Below are positions 52,769 to 60,547 of a stretch of DNA of 64,000 nucleotides, one piece after another. Each line of letters starts with the position of its first letter. The stretch's first letter is position 1. The notes beneath the pieces were generated by a model that worked only from the letters and a program-made list of their open reading frames with translations, had not been told where the DNA came from and did not search any database. Made by a program: the position numbers and the translations under genes. Origin of the DNA: Clusia tigrina (taxonomy: Eukaryota; Arthropoda; Insecta; Diptera; Clusiidae); NCBI GenBank assembly GCA_920105625.2, contig OV050030.1, forward strand, positions 316,768,289 through 316,832,288. Direction: 5' to 3'.

Positions 52769-53421
52769 GATTGCTGCGGAGCAAGATAACCATTTTTCGG
52801 TTGGTTAATGCTAGACGAAGCGTTAATTCGTATTGTATATTATTGCAGCACCACTACTTCGGCAGAGAGTACAGAGAGCTACAAAGAAAGGGCGAAGTGC
52901 ACTCATCAAGCGAGGTGACGGGCAGTGAGTGTTTGCATCCAAAGCTGCCATTATGGTATGTATCGCCAGAGAGATCGCTTATCGCTATTAGCTGCGTCGC
53001 CCAGTTGACATCTACATAAAGTATAAATGTATGGAGATATTCTAACGAACCCATCAATTTTGAACAGACATTATGTTACTGCGAAGGCTGTAAGATAACC
53101 CAGCCGACAGATGTGGCGAACTTTCGTTTGCCGAAATGTTTCCTATACTTTTGAGGCGTGAACGCTGAGCAGGGAAAAATAAATGTCTATTGCTGAGGTC
53201 TCTGTTTAAAATTATTATAGAAATCAGCGCTTCTTATATATTAAAATCTTACTCTAATTTTGTATACCAGAACATAATTATTTGTGTTCAATACTTATCG
53301 TAAATCATATGCGAAATATGAAAACAATTGCCGCACACATGCATTGGTCTGCAATTGCGTGTGGTCGGCATATTTTTGGGTTCAATGCATTTCTGGTCTT
53401 TGCACCAAATGCCCGATATAC
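51479..53421 (+). repeat. Array unit U14, left part (class A), interrupted by a gypsy element
   Basis: Class A and closest to U7: eight-A run, GGATTTAAATTG, 6-bp deletion. From about 52998 it gathers private changes not seen in other units: GTCGCCCAG, CCTATACTTTT, GTTTAAAATT, CTTATCGTAA, GGTCTTTGC and CCCGATATAC. The unit stops at 53421 and resumes at 63801. Confidence 0.93.
53418..53421 (+). repeat. Left target-site duplication (ATAC)
   Basis: ATAC directly precedes the LTR and recurs right after the 3' LTR at 63797-63800. Uninterrupted units have a single copy at this place (for example 49462-49465). Four bases is usual for Ty3/gypsy elements. Confidence 0.93.
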
Positions 53422-53424
53422 TGT

Positions 53425-53465
53425 TGTGAGTTAGAATCAAGCTATTTACGCGTAGTTGACTCACA
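53425..53465 (+). promoter_or_regulatory. Imperfect inverted repeat with an AP-1-like TGACTCA in U3
   Basis: TGTGAGTTA (53425-53433) pairs with TGACTCACA (53457-53465) at eight of nine positions. The right arm contains TGACTCA, the consensus bound by AP-1 (Jun/Fos) proteins. The same arrangement is in the 3' LTR (63325-63365). A regulatory role is inferred from the motif only. Confidence 0.35.
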
Positions 53466-53703
53466 GCACCGGCTCCTATTAAACTCATTAAGATGAATGA
53501 GTAGTATTTATGCACTAATTATGATGTAAACTTTTAGGGTGTCACAGTTCCGCAGTCAAGCTGACGAGGGGCATTTAGAATGCACCGACGACATTTTTAC
53601 TTGTAGTAGGTCAGTGGGTTTGAGCAACTGACACCAAATAACAATTGCGTAACTGGAACACCAGAAAAGTCAAGACGTAGACTGAAATGTTTATTGGTAA
53701 ATA

Positions 53704-53711
53704 GTATATAA
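53704..53711 (+). promoter_or_regulatory. TATA-like box of the 5' LTR
   Basis: GTATATAA lies 18 bp before the AATAAA signal and in the middle of the LTR, where the U3/R boundary is expected. The 3' LTR keeps it at 63633-63640. Confidence 0.6.
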
Positions 53712-53728
53712 GAACTAGTATTTTTAAG

Positions 53729-53734
53729 AATAAA
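53729..53734 (+). promoter_or_regulatory. AATAAA polyadenylation signal (5' LTR copy)
   Basis: AATAAA follows the TATA-like box closely. The functional copy would be that of the 3' LTR (63658-63663). The short spacing suggests a short R region. Confidence 0.5.
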
Positions 53735-53870
53735 GGTCTCTTGTGTTTTGAAACTAAGAAGTCACAGTGTTGAATTTTTACGCTAGGGTTCTTGATTTTT
53801 CAGCCACGCGCCCGAAAGGACTGTGACAGGACGTCCCCAGTCAAGCAAGCACACGAGATCCCCAACATTT

Positions 53871-53888
53871 TGGCGCAGCCGGTAGGAT
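53871..53888 (+). promoter_or_regulatory. Primer-binding site complementary to tRNA-Ser
   Basis: TGGCGCAGCCGGTAGGAT starts three bases after the LTR. It is the complement of a tRNA 3' end ATCCTACCGGCTGCG plus CCA. Insect tRNA-Ser has this acceptor and T-arm sequence, with one base (GACTGCG or GGCTGCG) varying between isoacceptors. A tRNA-Ser primer is known for 17.6/297-type and mag-type elements, so this does not fix the lineage. Confidence 0.8.
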
Positions 53889-54635
53889 CCAACGTCGAGT
53901 GCCAGGAAAAGAGCACTCCTACGCGGGAATCCACCAATAGGAAACCATCAGGATAACCATCCCAAAGGAGGGCAATGGAGGGAACGAAAATGGTGAGTAT
54001 GTCTATGGTAGGACAATCTAGTATCTAAGTGAATTTTGTCGACGATTCTTCGGTGGCCGTGTGGGCGCTTTTGCACCAGTCATGCAGAAGAAGAAGCATT
54101 GGGGCTGATTAGCCGCTGCGGTTAGGTGACAATAGGTCGATTCAAAAGAAAAATTTTTTACTTACGGTCAGGTTGTATAGTGTTGTTCCACTGAGATTAG
54201 GCTCATACTTTTTAATACGTTTTGTTTCAGCATTCTCGGGGAATGCGGGACGTGTCTGTTTATTCACGGATTTTGCGTTATTGAATTGCGAACTTGTGTA
54301 TACCGGTTGGTTTGGTTCGGAAAGAACGTGCCACGGTATAGGGTTCGTACGGTTATGATAGGGGATTTGTGTTTGTTTGTCGGTAGGGACATTTATACGA
54401 TTCAATTTATATTGTTTTGAAATCAAAATAAAGATTGAATTAAATATTTGGCATTTTGAGTCTAGGGTATTAGGTGAAGAGGTGTAGACAACATGTGTTG
54501 TTGCATTAAAGTTGTTTGTAGTTCGGAAACTACAATTTGCGTAGCAATGTTGAAGATAACAGCTAAATGCTGCTATTATGTGGCGCATACGTTACAGGTT
54601 TATTTTTAAACATGGATTCAAATTTCCGGGAATGA
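53889..54635 (+). other. Leader with a short ATG frame and candidate splice donor
   Basis: An ATG at 53975 opens a short frame (17 codons, TAA near 54026). After six codons it meets ATG|GTGAGT, a near-consensus splice donor at 53993-53998. The rest, to 54635, is AT-rich with no frame that I recognise. The downstream gag frame has no ATG of its own in its first part, so this leader ATG may be joined to gag by splicing. One acceptor in the right phase would be after CCGGTAAAG at 54659, with a weak pyrimidine tract. The small frame at 54173-54358 looks like chance. Confidence 0.4.
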
Positions 54636-56762
54636 ATCAAGACACTTTTGCCGGTAAAGCAAATTTCGGTTTTTACAAACATATGGCCTTTTTTATGGAT
54701 TTTTGGGAGTGAATTAGAAGGACTAGGGCAACAAACAGTGAGTTTGGTTTCGCCAGACGAGGAAGTAAGGAACAGATTAAAATCAATACAGTCAGAGGTG
54801 AAACTGTTTACTGGGAAAATAGTTGACCAGTTCGAAGCGAGTACAAGCAGGGAAGAAGCTCAGGAATTGTGGAGGCAGGCGAACGCCGGAGGCGCTGTGT
54901 CACCATTAGAAGTAGCGGATCAAGCCTTGACGGCAATCCAAAAAAGGACAGAAGAAAAGTTGTTCAAATTTCATGAGAAAACAGAAGATTTGAGAGCACA
55001 AAAAGAGTATCTTGAGAATTAGGTAAAGGAACTTTCTCAGAGATTGTCGGAAACAGAGGAAGCAGCAGCGCTGTTGGAGAAGGAGTGTGCAGGATTGAAA
55101 AGAGGATGGGCGACCAATAGCAACCCACATAGAAAGGAGAGATCAAAATCAGCATCGGCTGGATTTACACAGACAGTGTTGACATTGCCTCCCGAAGTTC
55201 GCTAGCCGGAGTATTTAACTCCGGAAGGGATAGGTCGTGTGGTAAAGCCTAGATTAGTATTGACTGGAGAAAGTGAAGCGGGATTTTTGTTTGGAGCATC
55301 TGAAATCGGGGTCGAGCCTTTTTCTCCAGAACGTCCGGTAACTAATATAAAAAAGGGATATACGCCAAAAGAGCCAGAAGCAGTAACGGTACAGGACAGG
55401 CCCAATACTGTGGACAGTATTTCGCCTGTACGAACAAACGATCGAAGACTAATTAGTTTGAGTCCGTCATTGGTCAATTACCTCTCAGATCCGGGAGAAG
55501 TGATTCTAGGAACGACCCACAAAGATAGCGCTCAAGTTTTACCGGTCATAAGTAAAACAAAAATACGTAAAATGGGTATAGAGGAGATTTCAAAGACCGT
55601 GTCCAGGCTAGTACCTGTGTTTACTGGTGCTGCTTCAGAAGATTTAAGATCCGAACTCAGTAGGTTCATTCAAGGTTGTGAACTTGCAAAGCGAAGCATA
55701 GGCCCTGATGAGTTGCAGGACTTCTTTGACTGTGTTAAGCAAAGGTTATTTGGAGATGCGTACAACCTTGTGCTGCCAAAACAATTCGCCAGTGTGAATG
55801 AACTTTACGGCCTTCTGAAGAGAACTTATCTAAAGGAGAGAACTCTGGAAGATATATCCCAAGAAATTAGAATCGGGAAACAACTGGCAGGGGAAGACAT
55901 ACGCGCCTTTGCCAGGCGTTTGGAGTCACTTCGGATGATGGCCCAAGAAGTAATCAAGAATAAGTACGATGGCGTTGGTGATACCGCGTTATTATACGAA
56001 GTTGACAAGTCGGTGTTAACGACTTTCGTAGTGGGGCTCAGCAACTCCGCTCTAAAGATTCATATGCTGAATAGCAAAACAGGAAATCTGGAGGAGTTGG
56101 TAGAAGAAGCAATTAGAGCACAAGTCCTTGTGGAACGGAGTACGACCGGTTTGGGGGAGATACATATGTTTGAAAATAGACAGGACAGTTTAACTGCCGC
56201 TGTCATGGATAGAGAAGGAATTAATTCCGTCCCAAACGTGTACAGAGGAGCGTATAATCCCGGTGTCTCCGACAGCAGAGCCACGTATCAGAGAAAACCG
56301 CACAGGGAGGGTGTACAGAGGGCTCCCACATGTTCATTCTGCCATAAGCCAGGCCATACAAGGGATGAATGCATTACACGCAAGAATACGCCCTATTGTA
56401 TGGAGTGCCAAACATATGGTCATGAGGCAAGTAGACAGTGCCGAATAGATATTAAATGGGATCAAAATGAAAGGCAGCCAGGTACGAGGCGCCCGGATCC
56501 ACCCTTAAGGGACAGCAGGGGCAGTAGTCCTCGAGTCAACTCAACGGAAGGGATTAACCAAGGAAGAAATCCTTTCAACACGGGGAATGGTCAGCAGCGA
56601 CCAAATTGGAATTCTAGAGGTGGACAAAGGATAGGCAACACCCAACAGGGGTTGAAATGCTTCTCATGTGGACGGATGGGACATCGAGCTGCGGAGTGCA
56701 GGGATAGGCAGTTCCAACAAAGGAACCAGGGAAACTTCCAGCGGCCCAGTCGAGGCCAGTAG
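54636..56762 (+). pseudogene. gag: gag, broken by two in-frame TAG codons
   Basis: Gag forms the retrotransposon particle and binds its RNA. One reading frame runs from the stop before 54636 to TAG 56760-56762, interrupted by TAG at 55020-55022 and TAG at 55203-55205. The part before the first TAG has no ATG and contains a charged, heptad-like helical stretch (around LFKFHEKTEDLRAQKEYL), suggesting a coiled coil that continues past the TAG. The 507-codon segment from 55239 has a capsid-like helical region (GCELAKRSIGPDELQDFF near 55677) and three CCHC zinc knuckles at 56331, 56397 and 56658. The second knuckle has one extra residue before its last Cys. Pol lies in the -1 frame and overlaps the end. 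Alternatives are TAG readthrough or sequencing error. I judge it a dead gene. Confidence 0.8.
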
Positions 56763-59700
56763 ACTGGAAAGCCAATAGAAAGGAAGTAACAGTTAGGCCG
56801 AAGGTACGTGTGACTGGTAATGTAGGAAGTACAGTCCAGGAAAAGGAGGAGCAAGAGGCTCTCCAATACCACGTACCAAGAATTGTAAGAACAATGGTTC
56901 AAGTGACGGATGAGCAAGAGTCTCTCCGGGAGAAAATTTTTGATTGCGCACTGATTTGGGTAACTGTAGTGGTTCTAGTACTTAGATTAAGTTTCAATAA
57001 GATTAGAGAGTATAGGCCAATCGCCGCGTACGTGGTACGAGGATGTATAGTTAAGGTATTAGCGGTAATTTTGAGAGAGTATAGGATTGTAAGGGATAAC
57101 TGTGGTGCTTGGAGGAGAAAATTGGAAGAATTAGGAAGTAGATACGCGTCCATTTTGGAGTCAAAAGGGCGTTGTTTCGTTGTGAGCAGGGTAGGAGATG
57201 CTTTCATCGAGATACCCCGCAAGGAGGCAGTTAGTGGAAAGCTAGTGCTTTTGGTAGATTCAGGGGCGGATACTAGCCTCGTAAAATCTAGTGTTTTACG
57301 GAATGGACTAGTTATTAACCCAAAAGATGTAAGAACGCTTAATGGAGCGTTCGGAGGTTGCATCAGAACACTGGGGTCACTTAAAATAGGGCACAGTGAA
57401 GTTCAGGAAATGAGTTTTAGAGTGCACGCAGTTGAATTGGATAGGGAAGGTATTCCGGCCGATGGGATAATTGGCCGCGATAATCTTTGGGGACGCACCA
57501 TACTTGATGCGCTCGACAAGAAGTTATCATTCTATGATAATAATAAGAATAGAATCCTCACTCTCCCATTAAAGTCATGGCAGGAAGGAACCGTGAATAG
57601 GGTTAAGAATTGTATAGAGGTAGTGAACGCAAGGTCAACCAGAGTAGTTACTATGCGTGTAAACACGAAACTCAGGACTGTTGTTTTGCACAAGCAGCAG
57701 CTAGCGGAGGGTGTATATATGGGAGAGACCGTAACGCACGTTGACAAGGGTAAGGTGTACGCTTGCGTACTCAACGCGTCAGAAGAGGACTACTATATGG
57801 ATAAGGATTTTAGGCCTAAGTTCACTAGTTATGATAGTTTTAAGGAACCGAGTTATGGATCGGTTAATCAAATTAAGCAGGTAGATATAAGAAAGAGAAT
57901 GGAGAGAGTGCTAGAATCACTAAAGTTAGACCCAAGCGTAAATTCGGAAGAGAAGGCATCAATAGAAGCCATTTGTATGTCATTCCATGACATATTTTTG
58001 CTGGAAGGAGACCAGTTAACGTATACACCAGAGGTAGAGCATGAAATACCTACTAGGGTGGATCAAGCACCGATTAACCAGAAGCAATACGGGTTGCCAC
58101 AGGCTCACAAAGATGAGGTAAATAGGCAAGTGGAAGGAATGTTAAAGGATAACATTATTTCGCCGAGTATCTCGCCTTGGAATTCACCAATAATTTTGGT
58201 GCCAAAGAAGGGAGGTGCTCACGGTCAGAAGAAGTGGAGAATGGTCGTTGATTTTAGGAAATTGAACGACGCCACTATCAAGCAGGTGTTCCCAATACCA
58301 AGGATAGAAGAGATACTGGATCAATTGGGACACAGTAGATATTTTTCTACACTTGATTTAGCGAGTGGCTACCACCAGGTTCTGGTGGATACCCAAGATA
58401 AGCAGAAAACCGCGTTCAGCACCGGCTTAGGCCATTATGAGTTCAATAGAATGCCGTTTGGATTAACGGGAGCACCGGCTACCTTCCAACGGCTAATGAA
58501 CCATGTGCTAACAGGCTTACAAGGGTTAGATTGTTTTGTGTATCTCGATGATATTGTAATTTATGGGAAGAACTTGCAGCAGCACTCGCAACGCTTGCGC
58601 AAGGTGCTCCAGAAATTAGGAGAACACAATTTGAAATTGAACACGGAGAAGCGTCAATTTTTGCGGAGAGAGGTGGTTTATTTAGGCCATCGTTGCTCAG
58701 AGGCAGGAGCACTGCCTGACCCGCAGAAGGTGGAATGCGTTAGAAATTTAGCTGTTCCAAGAAACAGAAAAGAAGTGCAAGCATTCCTAGGACTAGTGAA
58801 CTATTATAGAAAGTTCGTGGAAGGACTAGCCGGAATTGCTTTGCCCATTAACAAGTTGCTACGAAAAGAAGCAAAGTTCGAATGGACAGAGAGATGTCAG
58901 CAAGCATTCGAGAGGCTAAAGGAGATAATTAGCTCACCACCAATTTTGGCATACCCCGACTTTGAACAAACTTTTTTGTTGACCACTGATGCTAGCAATG
59001 AAGCATTAGGGGCAGTATTGTCACAAGGGGAAGTCGGTAATGACCGACCAATAGCATTCGCAAGCAGAGCGCTTAGCGACACGGAGAAGAGATACTCCAC
59101 AATAGAAAAGGAATTTCTAGCCATAGTATGGGCTACGAAGAATTTTAGAGCATATCTGCTAGGACGCCCATTTAGGATATATACTGATCACCAGCCGTTA
59201 AGAGGCATAGCCAATTTGAAAGACCAAACGTCTAGGCTAGCCAGGTTCAGACACAAATTGTCTGAGTATGATTTTGAAATCATATACAAACCTGGGAAAA
59301 AGAATCTGAATGCCGATGCACTCAGCAGAGTACCGCAGGCACAGAAAGTATCAGTAGTGCAAACAAGGTCCAAAGCACGGTCGGATAAGGAGAAGGCCGA
59401 GAGATTGCAGAAGGATAAAGTTGATGCTACAAGAGATGTTAGCAATGCGGGTTTCGATGCCAATGAGCAAGCATGTAATGTAGAATGGCTGGAGGATACA
59501 AAGGATATCCAGGCTGTGTTAAAGGGTTTCCATGATTCACCTCTAGGTGGACACCAGGGATTCTGGAAAACCCATGACAGAATTAGGCGAGTATACGGAT
59601 GGAAGGGTATGCTCAAGGACATCAAGAAATATATAAAGAGTTGTCCAAAATGTCAAGCCAACAAAAGTTCAAGGCTGACAAAGATGCCAATGGTGTTAAC

Positions 59701-60547
59701 TGACACACCAAAACAGCCATTTGACAAAGTTCATATGGATATTGTAGGTATTTTACCTGAGACAGTTTCGGGAAATAAATACATTTTGACGTTCCAAGAT
59801 GATTTCTCAAAGTATATGGCGTGCGTGGCTATACCCGATGCTGAAGCAAGTACGGTGGCCAAAGCATTCTTTGATGAAATTATAGCACGATACAACATAC
59901 CTAAGGTTTTGATAACCGACAATGGTTCAAATTTCGTATCAAAACTATTATCAGAAACGTGTAAAATGCTGGGAATCAAGAAGTTGCACATAACACCATA
60001 TCATCCACAGGCGAATGGCTCATTGGAACGTAGTCATCGACCTCTGGCTGAGTACTTGCGCAGTTTTGCCAAAGAAGACGGCTCGAATTGGGATCAATGG
60101 TTAACCACTGCAATGCATGTACACAACAATATTGTGCATGTATCAACGAAGCAAACTCCGTTTAGAACACTCTACGGGTTTGATTTCAACATGCCAGCGA
60201 ATTTGAAGCGCAAATGTGCGCCTGAATACAATGCTGATGACCCCAATAAAGTACAAAAATATCAGTTGCAGCGAGCGCACGAATTGGTTAGAGAAAACCA
60301 GGAATGTGCTAAACGAGTGGCCAGGGAAGCCTATAACAAGGTACTAAACCCAGTAGTTTTTCATGTGGGTGATCAAGTACTAATGAAGAATCAGGCTAGG
60401 AGAAACAAATTCTCACCTGTGTGGATAGGTCCGTATGTAGTAGCAGAAATCCGAAGCCCAGTTACAACAGTCGTAACGATTAAGGGAAAAAATAAAAAGC
60501 TACATAATAATTTATTGAAATTATTCCACATTAGACCACACAACTAA
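56708..60547 (+). CDS. pol: pol polyprotein: protease, reverse transcriptase, RNase H, integrase
   Basis: The frame is open from 56708 to TAA 60545-60547 with no stop. There is no early ATG, as expected if it is made by -1 frameshifting from gag. Protease has DSGAD (Asp codon 57257) and a GIIGRDNLWG flap-like block. Reverse transcriptase has WRMVVDFRKLND, FSTLDLASGYHQV (Asp 58355), FNRMPFGLTGAPATFQ and YLDD (58541-58552). RNase H has TTDASN (Asp 58988), EKEFLAIV (Glu 59111), YTDHQPL (Asp 59186) and NADALSR (Asp 59315). Integrase has HHCC residues at 59531, 59552, 59642 and 59651. Its catalytic Asp, Asp and Glu are at 59738, 59918 and 60026 (DD35E), followed by a GPY/F-type WIGPYVV near 60422. 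All catalytic residues are present. A 20-residue hydrophobic stretch at 56936-56995, before protease, is unusual. No chromodomain was seen. Confidence 0.93.
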   Translation, partial: AVPTKEPGKLPAAQSRPVDWKANRKEVTVRPKVRVTGNVGSTVQEKEEQEALQYHVPRIVRTMVQVTDEQESLREKIFDCALIWVTVVVLVLRLSFNKIREYRPIAAYVVRGCIVKVLAVILREYRIVRDNCGAWRRKLEELGSRYASILESKGRCFVVSRVGDAFIEIPRKEAVSGKLVLLVDSGADTSLVKSSVLRNGLVINPKDVRTLNGAFGGCIRTLGSLKIGHSEVQEMSFRVHAVELDREGIPADGIIGRDNLWGRTILDALDKKLSFYDNNKNRILTLPLKSWQEGTVNRVKNCIEVVNARSTRVVTMRVNTKLRTVVLHKQQLAEGVYMGETVTHVDKGKVYACVLNASEEDYYMDKDFRPKFTSYDSFKEPSYGSVNQIKQVDIRKRMERVLESLKLDPSVNSEEKASIEAICMSFHDIFLLEGDQLTYTPEVEHEIPTRVDQAPINQKQYGLPQAHKDEVNRQVEGMLKDNIISPSISPWNSPIILVPKKGGAHGQKKWRMVVDFRKLNDATIKQVFPIPRIEEILDQLGHSRYFSTLDLASGYHQVLVDTQDKQKTAFSTGLGHYEFNRMPFGLTGAPATFQRLMNHVLTGLQGLDCFVYLDDIVIYGKNLQQHSQRLRKVLQKLGEHNLKLNTEKRQFLRREVVYLGHRCSEAGALPDPQKVECVRNLAVPRNRKEVQAFLGLVNYYRKFVEGLAGIALPINKLLRKEAKFEWTERCQQAFERLKEIISSPPILAYPDFEQTFLLTTDASNEALGAVLSQGEVGNDRPIAFASRALSDTEKRYSTIEKEFLAIVWATKNFRAYLLGRPFRIYTDHQPLRGIANLKDQTSRLARFRHKLSEYDFEIIYKPGKKNLNADALSRVPQAQKVSVVQTRSKARSDKEKAERLQKDKVDATRDVSNAGFDANEQACNVEWLEDTKDIQAVLKGFHDSPLGGHQGFWKTHDRIRRVYGWKGMLKDIKKYIKSCPKCQANKSSRLTKMPMVLTDTPKQPFDKVHMDIVGILPETVSGNKYILTFQDDFSKYMACVAIPDAEASTVAKAFFDEIIARYNIPKVLITDNGSNFVSKLLSETCKMLGIKKLHITPYHPQANGSLERSHRPLAEYLRSFAKEDGSNWDQWLTTAMHVHNNIVHVSTKQTPFRTLYGFDFNMPANLKRKCAPEYNADDPNKVQKYQLQRAHELVRENQECAKRVAREAYNKVLNPVVFHVGDQVLMKNQARRNKFSPVWIGPYVVAEIRSPVTTVVTIKGKNKKLHNNLLKLFHIRPHN
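56729..56735 (+). promoter_or_regulatory. Candidate -1 ribosomal frameshift site GGGAAAC (gag to pol)
   Basis: In the gag frame the heptamer reads G GGA AAC, fitting the X XXY YYZ rule for simultaneous -1 slippage, and pol is in exactly the -1 frame. The gag/pol overlap (56708-56762) is short and contains it. Seven bases downstream, GGCC (56743-56746) can pair with GGCC (56754-56757). An outer TTCCAG (56736-56741)/CTGGAA (56764-56769) pair could enclose it. Stem strength is modest. Confidence 0.65.

Larger units (their letters stand above)
1..53421 (+). repeat. Tandem array (macrosatellite) of ~3,960-bp units derived from a BEL/Pao retrotransposon
   Basis: The same sequence recurs head to tail starting at 1, 3961, 7922, 11883, 15843, 19803, 23763, 27719, 31679, 35639, 39599, 43559, 47519 and 51479. 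This gives spacings of 3,960, 3,961 or (once) 3,956 bp. The last copy is split by a gypsy-type insertion and resumes at 63801. Every unit carries the same degenerate BEL/Pao pol segment in the same orientation. Unit boundaries used here are arbitrary: the reverse transcriptase relic runs across each junction, so the array has no internal spacer and its true ends are not visible on the left. Neighbouring units differ at well under 1% of sites by eye. No LTR pair or target duplication flanks individual units, so they spread by tandem duplication rather than by separate insertions. Confidence 0.97.
53422..53867 (+). repeat. 5' LTR (446 bp)
   Basis: Begins TGTTGTGAG and ends CCCCAACA, and is repeated at 63322-63796. 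It is 29 bp shorter than the 3' LTR because the sequence corresponding to 63393-63423 is reduced to two bases near 53494. It contains a TATA-like box, an AATAAA and a 7-bp inverted repeat, GTCACAG (53761-53767) with CTGTGAC (53821-53827). This LTR would drive transcription of the element. Confidence 0.95.

Noticed and set aside
1..53421. CRISPR array or bacterial tandem repeat
   Set aside because: The repeat is nearly 4 kb, contains eukaryotic retroelement domains and has no spacers.
54142..54588. Antisense 148-codon frame in the gypsy leader
   Set aside because: Low-complexity, AT-rich and without any motif; probably chance.
56810..56812. GTG at 56810 as the pol start codon
   Set aside because: The frame is open upstream to 56708 and a well-placed slippery heptamer at 56729 explains entry into pol better than a GTG start in a eukaryote.
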